Positions 56,280 to 64,000 of a stretch of 64,000 nucleotides of DNA are shown in pieces. This DNA is from an uncultured Geobacteraceae bacterium (lineage in GTDB: Bacteria; Desulfobacterota; Desulfuromonadia; Geobacterales; Pseudopelobacteraceae). Where the stretch lies: assembly GCA_903925005.1 (NCBI GenBank), contig CAIYDX010000376.1:1-64000 (forward strand). The letters are read 5' to 3'. Position 1 is the stretch's first letter, and each line of letters opens with the position of its first letter. The position numbers and the translations under genes are program-made. A model generated the notes under the pieces. It did no database searches. It worked only from the letters and a program-made list of their open reading frames with translations, and had not been told where the DNA came from.

Positions 56280-57659
56280 TTACATCGGATGCAGACGGCT
56301 CCTCCCCAATCGTTTCATCAACTTCCAGAGCGGCCCCTTGACCGGAAACATCCTCAGCGCATCCAGCATGGCCGAACTGACATTGATCTCCAGGCTGGGA
56401 ACTATCCAGCTGCGGCGCTTGAGTGCCTCTTGGGTAACCAGAGTGCAGAGTTCATCCCTGATTGCCGGCGAGATATAGAACAGCGGCTCCAACAGGGAAT
56501 CGCCCGCAGCAATAATGCCGTCCCTCAGGGCGACCTGTTCCAAGGCAGTACCGGGATAGATCCGGATACCGGTCATAGTGATGACCGCCGTCGGTCCGAC
56601 CTCATCCATCAGCGCAAACGTCTCCAGTACAGTTTCCCTGGTTTCGCCAGGGCCGCCAAAGAGGATGTAGTGGGCAAAATCCACCCCCAGCTCATGACAG
56701 AGACGCGATGATTCGCGAATGGAGTCCGCAGTGAACGACTTCCCCAGGCTTTTGAGCATCCGGGACGAGCCGGAATCGCTGCCGAACTCGACCGCGTCGC
56801 AACCGGCCTCCAGCATCGCCTGCAACAGGCGTAGCGTGATGAAATCGGGATTGATAAAGGCCGACCAGTTAACCGGCAACCGCGCCACTATCATTGCCCG
56901 GCAGAACTCTTCGGCAAAGTCGGGGGGATAGTTGAAGATGTCATCGACAAAATAGAGGTAATTGACACCATAGTCGTCCACCAGCGTGCGGATCTCGGCG
57001 ATGATCTCCGGAATCGGGCGAAGACGCATGCAGCGCCCCTCCAGCAGAGGATAGGTGCAGTAGATGCACCCGAACGGGCAGCCGCGCTTGGTCTGAATAT
57101 TGGCCATCCCCCCTTCACGGCAATAGCGCGCCACGTCGAAAAGGGTGCGGTCAGGCGTACCAAGTGTTGCAAGCGGAAGCGGCGGGATAAAACCGGCTCT
57201 TCCGGGGAGCACGACCCCCGGCAGCTGAGCCGCGTCGCCACCCGACTCCAGGCAAGCCAGCAGCCGCGGCAAAGTTTCTTCCCCTTCCGCCATGACGCCG
57301 TAATCGGCGCCGACAGATGCAAGGATTTCGACCGGCATCAGCGAAAAGCCGGAGCCGCCGATAATGGTCACTGTCCGGGCATGACAAACAGCGACGATGT
57401 CGCGCACCCCGTCAAGATAGCTGCGGCTCCCCGGCCAGGTGACGTTGTCCAGATTGCGCAGGGAGATGACAACGGCATCGGGTTGAAATTCGGCAACTGC
57501 AGAGGAAACGGCAAAGTTGGGGTCCGGTTCAAAACAGAGGTCAAGCGCGTTCAACAGATGGCCGGCGGCCGCAAGCGGACCAACCAGGCAGGCCAGTCCG
57601 ATCGGAAAAACCGGATAAGGGTCGCGTTCACGATTGGCGGAGATCAGCAGAATTTTCAT
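56280..57659 (-). CDS. Cobalamin-binding-type radical SAM enzyme 1
   Basis: 459 aa. N-terminal domain about 1-150 of the B12-binding radical SAM type (MKILLISANRERDPYPVFPIGLACL, TVTIIGGSGFSLMPVEIL, ADYGVMAEGEETLPRLL). Radical SAM core with Cys194, Cys198, Cys201 (KRGCPFGCIYCTYP) for the [4Fe-4S] cluster. Such enzymes methylate unactivated carbons or catalyse rearrangements and ring formation (BchE, HpnP-like). I infer action on the ACP-bound or free acyl chain. The ATG overlaps the thioesterase stop (TAATG). Confidence 0.88.
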   Translation of the reverse strand: MKILLISANRERDPYPVFPIGLACLVGPLAAAGHLLNALDLCFEPDPNFAVSSAVAEFQPDAVVISLRNLDNVTWPGSRSYLDGVRDIVAVCHARTVTIIGGSGFSLMPVEILASVGADYGVMAEGEETLPRLLACLESGGDAAQLPGVVLPGRAGFIPPLPLATLGTPDRTLFDVARYCREGGMANIQTKRGCPFGCIYCTYPLLEGRCMRLRPIPEIIAEIRTLVDDYGVNYLYFVDDIFNYPPDFAEEFCRAMIVARLPVNWSAFINPDFITLRLLQAMLEAGCDAVEFGSDSGSSRMLKSLGKSFTADSIRESSRLCHELGVDFAHYILFGGPGETRETVLETFALMDEVGPTAVITMTGIRIYPGTALEQVALRDGIIAAGDSLLEPLFYISPAIRDELCTLVTQEALKRRSWIVPSLEINVSSAMLDALRMFPVKGPLWKLMKRLGRSRLHPM

Positions 57660-58078
57660 TACAGTTCCAGCGAAGCCAGCAAACGGTTAACCCGCTCGGA
57701 TATGACCGGCGGGAGCTGAAACTGGAGCACGCCCTCCATATCGGTCAAGGCGTGGGTAGTCGTTCCGGTGGCGCACTTTTTACCATCTGAACCGACAATG
57801 ATCGTGACAAATTCGAGGGTTGCCGTCTGACTGCGGCGCAGGGAGGTTTTGATGGTCAGCTCGTCGTTAAAACGGGCCGGACGCAGAAATTTCAGTTCAA
57901 GGGCAACCACCGGCCCCAGATACCCTGCTGCAACCAATTGTTCGGCATCCAGTCCGAATTGGCCGGCCACGGCATTGCGGCCGATCTCCATCCATGCCAC
58001 GTAATGACCGTGCCATGCCACCCGGTAAGCGTCTATTTCGTTGAATCGGACGGTTATTTTAGTCTCGTGATATTTCAT
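57659..58078 (-). CDS. 4HBT/YbgC-type hotdog thioesterase of the cluster
   Basis: 139 aa. VRFNEIDAYRVAWHGHYVAWMEIGRN is the YbgC/4-hydroxybenzoyl-CoA thioesterase signature, with Asp16 as likely catalytic acid. Would release the chain from ACP or edit wrong intermediates; APE clusters carry a comparable thioesterase. Overlaps both neighbours. Confidence 0.86.
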   Translation of the reverse strand: MKYHETKITVRFNEIDAYRVAWHGHYVAWMEIGRNAVAGQFGLDAEQLVAAGYLGPVVALELKFLRPARFNDELTIKTSLRRSQTATLEFVTIIVGSDGKKCATGTTTHALTDMEGVLQFQLPPVISERVNRLLASLEL

Positions 58079-58911
58079 GTTTCACTATCGATCCAGCGGT
58101 TGAATTTAGCGAGCGCAGAGCCGGCGCCCACCTCTTGAAAACGTGTCGCCCCACGGGAGCGAAGAGTGCGGTACGTTGTTTCCCACTGAACCGGACGGCA
58201 GAGTTCATCCACCAGAAAAGCGGGAATAGCGGCGGCCGTAAGGTTAGTTTGATCGATATGTTCCACCAGCGGAATTTGTGGTTCGCGAAAACGGTACTCC
58301 GCCACGATCCGCTGTAACTGGGCGGTAATCCCGGCAATCAGCGGCGTATGGAGCGGGGCGTCACAGCAAAAAATGTTCGCCGAAAAGGCGCCGGCATCCG
58401 TGGCCTCAACCAGTGCAGCAGCCACCTTTTCCCGTTCGCCGGCCAACAGAAAATGGCGCGAGGTGTTATGATTGGCGATATGGACGCCATTGTTGGCGGT
58501 GACCGTTTCCAGAGTTCCACCAGGCAGCCCGATGACACATCCCAGCGCATACTGATGCCTGTTTCCCATCTGCGCGAGGCATCCGCCAATCCGCCAGGCC
58601 AGCTCAAGGGCGGTCGCAGCGTCAATCGAGCCGGATGCCGCCAACGCCGGATAGATACCCATACTATGCTCGGCAATCAGGTCCGGACCGCTCCCCAGAT
58701 TCGTCAACTGCTTGAAACGATGCAGGCTGCTGCAAACGCCGAAAAGCTGGAGCCGGACACTTTCACTGAGATCTGATGGTGACGCTACGTTTTCAAGAGG
58801 ATTGAAACCGGTAGTGTCCCGGCAGAGCAGAGCTATTTCCAGGAATTCCGGATCGTCGGAAAGGGGATCGGCAAAGGCTATCGGCTGTCCCGGAAACATC
58901 CAGCAGATCAT
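58075..58911 (-). CDS. Malonyltransferase-like (FabD-family) acyltransferase of the cluster
   Basis: 278 aa, a little shorter than FabD (about 310). Conserved: PGQP (oxyanion loop), Ser83 nucleophile in EHSMGIYPA (usual GHSxG, here EHSMG), and His188 in APLHTPLIAG. Arg107 is placed near the Arg that binds the malonyl carboxylate. Likely loads an extender unit on the cluster ACP. Identity is fairly certain; substrate is not. ATGA overlaps on both sides. Confidence 0.82.
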   Translation of the reverse strand: MICWMFPGQPIAFADPLSDDPEFLEIALLCRDTTGFNPLENVASPSDLSESVRLQLFGVCSSLHRFKQLTNLGSGPDLIAEHSMGIYPALAASGSIDAATALELAWRIGGCLAQMGNRHQYALGCVIGLPGGTLETVTANNGVHIANHNTSRHFLLAGEREKVAAALVEATDAGAFSANIFCCDAPLHTPLIAGITAQLQRIVAEYRFREPQIPLVEHIDQTNLTAAAIPAFLVDELCRPVQWETTYRTLRSRGATRFQEVGAGSALAKFNRWIDSET

Positions 58912-60194
58912 GCTCCGCTCCTCTTGCGCCTGATAGCCGCCCGGAAACCGAGGTTCATCGGCCCGAAGACCTGCACCGAACGGTGCGGTTTCAAGATCCG
59001 GCGAAACATGGATGGGAATGAATAAAACGAGCGGTTAAGCCATTCGTACCCTTCCTGAAGCTGCCGGGTGGTCATCCCCTTAGGTTGAAAGTTGATATGT
59101 TCCATGTCGTAGTCGCGCCAATCGTTGGAGATGATCCGGCCTTCCGCTTCCAGCCTGCGGCGGACGGCGGTGCCGGGATAGGGGGTCAATAGAGGAAAAA
59201 TGGCCGCTTCCAGACGCGCATCCTCACAAAAACGGAGCAGTTTCGGAAAAATTTCAGGGGTATCACCGTCATAACCAAGCACAAAGGAGCCAAGAATACC
59301 GATTCCGTTGTCACGAAACGCCTGGGCATCGGCCATGAACGACTGCGCCCTGTTGGTAACCTTCCCCATGGCGGAAAGTGATTCCTGGTTGAGCGACTCG
59401 AAACCGACAAACATCCCCAGGCAGCCGGACTCCCCAGCGGCACGCATCAACTCCCGGTCCTCCGCGAAATCAATCGGCGCGTGCGAAAGCCACTTGAAGC
59501 CCATCCCCTTCATCCCTTGAAAAAGCGGCAGAGCGTATTTGCGATCCGCCACGATGTTGTCGTCCACAAAAAAGATAAAGGAATTGGTTTTGCGAAGCTC
59601 CTGCAGTTCGACGAGGACCTGTTCCACCGGTCGTTTGCGGTAGTTGCGGCCATAAAAAGCGGTTACCGAGCAGAACTCGCAATCAAAGGGGCAGCCGCGG
59701 GTCGTCTGAATGGTATTGGTAAGCAGATACCCCTTCCCCTTGAAGATCTCCCTGCGGGCAACCGGAATATCGGTCATGCTCATCATCGCATCCGGTTTGT
59801 ATAGTCGCTGAAGCCTCCCCTGTGAAAAGTCGGCAAGAAGTCGCGGCCAGACAGATTCCCCCTCCCCCACTAACACCGCATCAACATGGGCAAGCGCCTC
59901 GTCCGGCATATTGCTGGCGTGAAAACCGCCCATGACCACGCACTTGCCACGGTTTTTGAAACCGGCGGCGATCTCGTAGGCGCGTGGCGCCTGTGGGGTC
60001 ATGGCGGTCAGCGCGATCAGGTCGGCATCGGTGTCGAAGTCGATCTTTTCGGAATGGTCATCGCAGAGCGCCACTTCCCATTCCGGCGGTGTGACTGCGG
60101 CAATCGCGGCCAATGAGAGCGAGGGAAACCTGAAGGCCAGTTCCCCCCACAATCTCCCCTTGGGCCAACCGGGGGAGATAAAGAGCACCTTCAT
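58908..60194 (-). CDS. Cobalamin-binding-type radical SAM enzyme 2
   Basis: 428 aa. B12-binding-like N-terminal domain (ISPGWPKGRLWGELAFRFPSLSLAAIA, CVVMGGFHASNMPDEAL, DAVLVGEGESVWPRLL). Radical SAM cluster ligands Cys168, Cys172, Cys175 (TTRGCPFDCEFCSVTAFYG). Differs clearly from enzyme 1 in both domains, so it is not a recent duplicate. Translationally coupled to the ACP gene (ATGA), suggesting action on ACP-bound substrate. Confidence 0.88.
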   Translation of the reverse strand: MKVLFISPGWPKGRLWGELAFRFPSLSLAAIAAVTPPEWEVALCDDHSEKIDFDTDADLIALTAMTPQAPRAYEIAAGFKNRGKCVVMGGFHASNMPDEALAHVDAVLVGEGESVWPRLLADFSQGRLQRLYKPDAMMSMTDIPVARREIFKGKGYLLTNTIQTTRGCPFDCEFCSVTAFYGRNYRKRPVEQVLVELQELRKTNSFIFFVDDNIVADRKYALPLFQGMKGMGFKWLSHAPIDFAEDRELMRAAGESGCLGMFVGFESLNQESLSAMGKVTNRAQSFMADAQAFRDNGIGILGSFVLGYDGDTPEIFPKLLRFCEDARLEAAIFPLLTPYPGTAVRRRLEAEGRIISNDWRDYDMEHINFQPKGMTTRQLQEGYEWLNRSFYSFPSMFRRILKPHRSVQVFGPMNLGFRAAIRRKRSGA

Positions 60195-60448
60195 TTGCTT
60201 TGTTCCGCAATATACGCGGCCATGCTGCGCACCGAGGCAAAGATCTTGCTGCCGGTGGCGGCGTCCGGAACAACCACGCCGAACCCCTTCTCCATCGCAA
60301 CCACCAGCTGTAGTGCATCGATGGAGTCAAGCCCAAGCCCTTCGCCGAACAGCGGGGCATCTGAGTCGATCTCATCCGGAGACATCCCTTCAATGCGCAA
60401 GCTGTCGATGATCATCTGTTTTACCTTTTCAATCAATGCGTCACTCAT
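60191..60448 (-). CDS. Acyl carrier protein of the cluster
   Basis: 85 aa, acidic and helical. The phosphopantetheine attachment site is Ser42 in GLDSIDALQ. The LFGEGLGLDSID stretch is typical of dedicated carrier proteins in type II polyketide and APE systems, differing from the DSLD of housekeeping AcpP. Overlaps the radical SAM 2 gene (ATGA). Confidence 0.93.
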   Translation of the reverse strand: MSDALIEKVKQMIIDSLRIEGMSPDEIDSDAPLFGEGLGLDSIDALQLVVAMEKGFGVVVPDAATGSKIFASVRSMAAYIAEQSK

Positions 60449-60470
60449 CCACGACTCCTTCCTGTTTCAT

Positions 60471-61355
60471 TCATTTATTAACTTTTCCGAAATAATCATA
60501 AAAATTGTACCACTGATCCGGATACTGCCTGATTGCACGCTCAAAAGCTGCCAGCAGGCGTTCCATACCGCTCCGGATCGCGTCATTGTGCCGGCCGTAT
60601 CCGCCGCTGAAGTAGATCGCATCATCCATCAGTGTCGAATATTTACCGTTCTCCAGCGGGACGAAAACCGGAATAACCGGCGCTCCGCTGGCAAGCGCCA
60701 GATAGGCCGCACCGACCGGGATATCGGTCGGATTTCCGAAAAAATCAATCCTGATCGTGTGGGATGAGCCGTCGCGTTCCCCCAGCAGAGCCAGCACCTC
60801 ATTGCGACGCAGTGCATTGACCGCCTCGATGATCGCCAGCGGTGACGTATCATGACGGTCCACATATATGAAGCGGATACCCCGCTCCTGCCGAACCACT
60901 TCACGCAGTTGATTCACCTTCTCATCCGGTTCGCGAAAAGTCAGCACGTTGACGGTATATCCCATGTCGGCCAGACCGAGCCCTCCCAGTTCCCAATTGC
61001 CGAGATGGGGAGAAACCAGAATCGCGCCGTTGCCAGCGGCCAGCGCCTGATCCAGCGGCCCGCCGCTGCTGCGCCGTCCGATCAGCGCCTGGAGTTTTTC
61101 CCCCTTTAACCGCATCATCAGCATCACATCGCACCAGTTCTGACCAAACATCCGGAAGGTTGAAAACACCCGCCATTCCACATTATCCCTGCCGATGACG
61201 ACCCGCAGGTTGGAACGGACAACCCGCCGTGCCTCAGACAACAGCAGGTAAAACAGCCCCCCCCAGAAAAAGGCGAAGGGGGGGAACAGCCAGCGCGGCA
61301 CCAAAATGGTGAACAATTTGATAAAGAACAGATTGAGGCTGCTGTAAAAAGTCAA
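60471..61355 (-). CDS. LpxL/HtrB-type acyltransferase of the cluster
   Basis: 294 aa with an N-terminal hydrophobic anchor (about 8-40). Catalytic HxxxxE in SPHLGNWELGGL (His117, Glu122), followed by LTFREPDEKVNQL and FVPLENGKY patterns of lipid A acyltransferases. Would move the finished chain from ACP to a lipid or sugar acceptor at the inner membrane. An equivalent gene is standard in aryl-polyene clusters. Confidence 0.9.
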   Translation of the reverse strand: MTFYSSLNLFFIKLFTILVPRWLFPPFAFFWGGLFYLLLSEARRVVRSNLRVVIGRDNVEWRVFSTFRMFGQNWCDVMLMMRLKGEKLQALIGRRSSGGPLDQALAAGNGAILVSPHLGNWELGGLGLADMGYTVNVLTFREPDEKVNQLREVVRQERGIRFIYVDRHDTSPLAIIEAVNALRRNEVLALLGERDGSSHTIRIDFFGNPTDIPVGAAYLALASGAPVIPVFVPLENGKYSTLMDDAIYFSGGYGRHNDAIRSGMERLLAAFERAIRQYPDQWYNFYDYFGKVNK

Positions 61356-62740
61356 CGCATTCTTCCAGTACTGCCGGTTCTCTTCGTATTCTGCGGATGC
61401 TCCTTGAACTCATCCTCCCAGACCGGATCGGCAATCTCCGCATAGGAGCGGGAGTAGTCGTCCATGCTCTCCGCCAGAGAGGTGAAAATATCTTCCGCCC
61501 CCTCATGGGTCGGATAGGCGCCTTCCGAGGTGAACAGTTCCCGTCCGGCGGCCGGTTGGTCAATCAGCATGCAGGGACGGAGCAGGTTCTCATGTTCACC
61601 CTGTTTCTCACGGATCTTCCGGAAAAACGGGGAAGCCAGCGCCTCATGAATAGTCGTCCGCCGGATATTATCGACGGCAAAATGGCAAAAGACACACGGC
61701 TCGATGTCGCCGTTGGCATTGATATGAAAATATTTGCGCCCCCCGGCCAGACAGCCGGAGATCATCGGACCGTCGTTCCAGAAATCGATGAACAGCATCG
61801 GCTTGGTAGCGCGATAATCGACCACGGTCCGGCGCAGATCATCCCGCTGTTCTGGAGTGGGCATCAGTTCCGGCTCGGGCTTGCGGCCAACCGGAACATA
61901 CGAAAAGAGCCACATGGCAAAGACCCCCTTCTTCAGCAGCATATCGATGTAATCGCCATTGGTGATGATGTCGGAGTTTTTGCGGGAATGGGTGAATGAC
62001 CCGCAGAAGGAGAGTCCCCCTTCCCGCAGCAGGTCCATGGCATGCATAACCTTTTGGAAATGCCCCGCGCCTCGGCGTTCGTCGGTCTCCTGTTCGTACC
62101 CCTCAAGCGAAAATGACGGCATCACATTTCCGACCTCGGTCAGTTTCTCAACCATTTTTTCATCGATCAGGCCACCGTGAGTGAAGACCAGGAAAGCCAT
62201 GTCACTATGTTTTTTGAATATCTCGAAAATGCCTTCCATATAGAAAGGTTCGCCGCCGGAGATCACGGCAAAATAGACCCCCATCTCCTTCATCTGGATC
62301 AGGATGGAATCGACCTCATCCAGCGTAAGTTCTAATGACTTGTTATAGTCGCCGGCATAACATCCGTAACAGTTGAGGTTACAACGCATCGTGGGGCTGA
62401 TGACCACGGTTGAAGGGGGATAATAGCCATGCTTGTCGTTCCACTCCTTGCGCTTGTTGGTACCGTTCAGCAGATGATTGACCAGCAGGTTGCTGATCCA
62501 TTTGTCGCGCTGATTGGGGTGCAAATCACGCAGAATCCGCCGGGGAAATTCGATGCTCGGATGCTTTTCCCGCACCAGACCGCGAATCCAGCGGATGCGT
62601 TCCTTGTAGTAATCCTTCTTGGGAATCATCTCCATCAGGTGGGTCATACGGATCAGCGTCTCATCCGATGAATTGGTCGCCAATGAGAGGAGATAGGAAA
62701 GTACTTTTTCCTTGGTGTAATTTTTAAGGGTGTTGGTCAT
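61352..62740 (-). CDS. Radical SAM enzyme with SPASM-like C-terminal region
   Basis: 462 aa. An unusual helical N-terminal extension (about 1-110) precedes the core. Cluster ligands Cys120, Cys124, Cys127 (SPTMRCNLNCYGCYAG) and SGGEP. A C-terminal SPASM-like region follows with CLAGGRKYFHINANGDIEPCVFCHF, including several Cys for auxiliary Fe-S clusters. No cobalamin domain, so its chemistry differs from the other two. Start overlaps the acyltransferase end in coupling (ATGA). Substrate unknown; RiPP-type use is unlikely because no precursor peptide gene is seen. Confidence 0.88.
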   Translation of the reverse strand: MTNTLKNYTKEKVLSYLLSLATNSSDETLIRMTHLMEMIPKKDYYKERIRWIRGLVREKHPSIEFPRRILRDLHPNQRDKWISNLLVNHLLNGTNKRKEWNDKHGYYPPSTVVISPTMRCNLNCYGCYAGDYNKSLELTLDEVDSILIQMKEMGVYFAVISGGEPFYMEGIFEIFKKHSDMAFLVFTHGGLIDEKMVEKLTEVGNVMPSFSLEGYEQETDERRGAGHFQKVMHAMDLLREGGLSFCGSFTHSRKNSDIITNGDYIDMLLKKGVFAMWLFSYVPVGRKPEPELMPTPEQRDDLRRTVVDYRATKPMLFIDFWNDGPMISGCLAGGRKYFHINANGDIEPCVFCHFAVDNIRRTTIHEALASPFFRKIREKQGEHENLLRPCMLIDQPAAGRELFTSEGAYPTHEGAEDIFTSLAESMDDYSRSYAEIADPVWEDEFKEHPQNTKRTGSTGRMR

Positions 62741-62755
62741 TTGACTGATGCCTCG

Positions 62756-63418
62756 TTACATATAACGTAAGAATATCATGCTGATGTTGAATGTATCATG
62801 TATGGGCCGATAGTGGCTGGTTGAACGGCCATCGGCCACCCGTGCCGCGACCGGAAGCGAACCGATCGCAAAGCCGTTTTTCCAGGCTTTCAGCAGGATT
62901 TCCATCTCCAGGGCGTAACCATTTGACTTTAGGTGCACGCTTTTCAATACCTCCCGTGAATAGCACCTGAAACCGGACTGACTGTCGGTGATTTCAAAAC
63001 CGGTACGTTTCCAGATGCACCAGACACCGATACGGTTCCAAAACTTCCGGAGTCCGGACATCTGCTCGAATTGGGAGTGACGGGACGCTATCAGTATCCC
63101 CCAATGGCCGCTTTGCGCAGAAGCAAGCAGATGCGGAATCGCTGAGACATCATGCTGGCCGTCGGCATCTATCGTGACCACACCGTCAAAACCTGACTCA
63201 ATCACCCAGGCAAAACCGGTTTTCAGCGCAGCGCCCTTGCCTAGGTTTCGCTGATGCCGGAGCAGCGTGACCGGTAATCCCGACAGCAGAGCTGCCGTGT
63301 CATCATCCGAACCATCATCGACCACCGCCACAGGCAGGCCATGTTCCAAGCACTCGCGAACCACTGCCGGAATGGTTTTTTCAGCATTATATGAAGGAAT
63401 CAGGATACATGCTGCCAC
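62756..63418 (-). CDS. Family 2 glycosyltransferase of the cluster
   Basis: 220 aa from GTG 63418, overlapping the deacetylase gene by 19 bp. GT-A fold: ILIPSYNAEKTIPAVV, VVDDGSDDDT, metal site DADGQHD, and ALEMEILLKAWKNGF. Resembles dolichol-phosphate-mannose synthase-like GT2 enzymes. Would add a sugar to a lipid carrier or to the product. There are no clear membrane segments except a possible C-terminal amphipathic end. Confidence 0.88.
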   Translation of the reverse strand: MAACILIPSYNAEKTIPAVVRECLEHGLPVAVVDDGSDDDTAALLSGLPVTLLRHQRNLGKGAALKTGFAWVIESGFDGVVTIDADGQHDVSAIPHLLASAQSGHWGILIASRHSQFEQMSGLRKFWNRIGVWCIWKRTGFEITDSQSGFRCYSREVLKSVHLKSNGYALEMEILLKAWKNGFAIGSLPVAARVADGRSTSHYRPIHDTFNISMIFLRYM

Positions 63419-64000
63419 TCGTCTACCATCTCCTTTAAGGTGATGAATCGATAACGCCGGAGCAGCTCACTCAAGCGGGGAGCCGCATCGGTTCGGGCTC
63501 CATAGGAAACGAAGCGTTTCAGATAGTTCAGTTCGAGCCGGGGGCCGTCAGGGTCCACCTCGCGGGGGTGAAGATATAGAACCGCCGGATGATCAGATCG
63601 ATTCAGCTCCTCGACGGTCGCACGGATCATCCTGAACGGGAAGAACCTGAACCCCCATCCGCCACCGGTCGGCAGGTTACCGATCCAGGACCTTGTCACC
63701 ATCGGCGGAATCTCCCACAGCCCTGCTCCCTCGCCTTCAAGACGGTAGGGGGTGCGGCGGCCTCTGGAAGTACCCACAAAAGGGAGCGGATTAAGACTTG
63801 AATCATACCGGTACCCCTGTTCCCGCAAGATGGCAAAGGCCCAGCCGGTCTGTTCCGACAAAGACCATTGCGGCGCCCTGTAGCCATACGGCCGCTGCCC
63901 GGTCTGCTTCATCAGTATCCGCTCGGTGAGCCGAAGTTCATCCCGAAATTGTTGCGGCGTCAGATCGGACACCAGACGGTGTGAATAGCCGTGCGAGGCG
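63400..64000 (-). CDS. Polysaccharide deacetylase, C-terminal part (runs off right edge)
   Basis: 200 codons are present; the frame stays open to the end of the window (ASHGYSHRLVSDLTPQQF at the edge), so the 5' end is missing. SHGYSH is the metal-binding H-x3-H motif. GYRAPQWSL, YDSSLNPLPF, LWEIPPM, LPTGGGWGFRFFPF and AVLYLHPREVDPDGPRL match the polysaccharide deacetylase/DUF3473 subfamily often found in exopolysaccharide loci. Removes N-acetyl groups from sugars, here perhaps from a glycolipid headgroup. It shows that the operon starts outside the window. Confidence 0.88.
   Translation of the reverse strand, partial: ASHGYSHRLVSDLTPQQFRDELRLTERILMKQTGQRPYGYRAPQWSLSEQTGWAFAILREQGYRYDSSLNPLPFVGTSRGRRTPYRLEGEGAGLWEIPPMVTRSWIGNLPTGGGWGFRFFPFRMIRATVEELNRSDHPAVLYLHPREVDPDGPRLELNYLKRFVSYGARTDAAPRLSELLRRYRFITLKEMVDEWQHVS

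Noticed and set aside
61352-62740. RiPP maturase reading of the SPASM-like radical SAM gene
   Set aside because: No short precursor-peptide frame with a ribosome-binding site, protease or peptide exporter is next to it; the neighbours are lipid and sugar enzymes.
63972-63974. Start of the deacetylase at 63972
   Set aside because: The frame continues upstream to the window edge and includes the conserved SHGYSH motif, so the gene is truncated by the window, not started here.

Overview
The window looks like chromosome of a Geobacter-type bacterium (Desulfuromonadales/Geobacterales, Desulfobacterota). I infer this from the gene content and have not checked it by search. The content includes a ferredoxin-fused EtfAB beside a membrane HdrD-like Fe-S oxidoreductase, GTP-type PEP carboxykinase, sigma-54 promoters ahead of nitrogen, flagellar and catabolic operons, and several families of short palindromic repeats. 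Nearly everything is chromosomal housekeeping or accessory metabolism. Only the extreme left edge (start of a tyrosine integrase next to tRNA-Glu) belongs to an integrated element.

Layout. 0-0.5 kb: 5' part of an integrase gene and tRNA-Glu(TTC). 0.6-4.3 kb: NlpC/P60 protein, helical-repeat protein, CheR, a small lipoprotein, HypA. 4.3-10.7 kb: pckG, then the etfB-etfA-EMO electron-transfer module linking acyl-CoA oxidation to the quinone pool. 11.1-17.4 kb: glutamate synthase gltB-gltD with a sigma-54-type promoter. 17.6-28.3 kb: a long minus-strand unit usp-livGFJHM-scoAB-thiolase-bdhA-pilZ-second binding protein. It combines an ABC importer with 3-hydroxybutyrate/acetoacetate breakdown, and is preceded by a sigma-54 promoter and two matching ATTCCA-N6-TGGAAT palindromes. 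28.7-31.2 kb: a lipoprotein hydrolase and a PAS-AAA+-Fis sigma-54 activator that is the obvious candidate regulator. 31.4-34.7 kb: antitoxin, ParE toxin and UvrD/PcrA helicase joined by ATGA overlaps, then a thioesterase. 34.8-47.4 kb: one flagellar operon, flhA-flhF-flhG-fliA-flgF-flgG-flgA-flgH-flgI-flgJ-flgN-flgK-flgL, with a sigma-54 promoter. 47.5-48.7 kb: exported methionine sulfoxide reductases MsrA and MsrB.

48.8-64.0 kb (and beyond the right edge): the most interesting region, a tightly coupled minus-strand cluster. In transcription order it encodes polysaccharide deacetylase, glycosyltransferase 2, radical SAM/SPASM-like protein, LpxL-type acyltransferase, acyl carrier protein, cobalamin-binding-type radical SAM, malonyltransferase-like AT, hotdog thioesterase, a second cobalamin-binding-type radical SAM, ketoreductase, ketosynthase, chain-length-factor-like ketosynthase, dehydratase, LolA-like carrier, LolB/DUF-type lipoprotein and an MMPL/RND exporter. 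The parts list overlaps strongly with aryl-polyene (APE) clusters, but no aromatic-starter enzymes are visible and three radical SAM enzymes are added. I infer a specialised, modified acyl chain (a cell-envelope lipid or pigment) built on a dedicated ACP and moved to the outer membrane; its product is unknown.

Three dispersed repeat families are each present twice. A palindrome with CAGGGTCAAG ends supplies the C-terminus of EtfA and an in-frame segment of UvrD. A roughly 90-115 bp CCCCTCC-rich element lies downstream of gltB and of livH. A roughly 135 bp element with ACCGCAAAG ends lies after gltD and inside the acyl-chain cluster.
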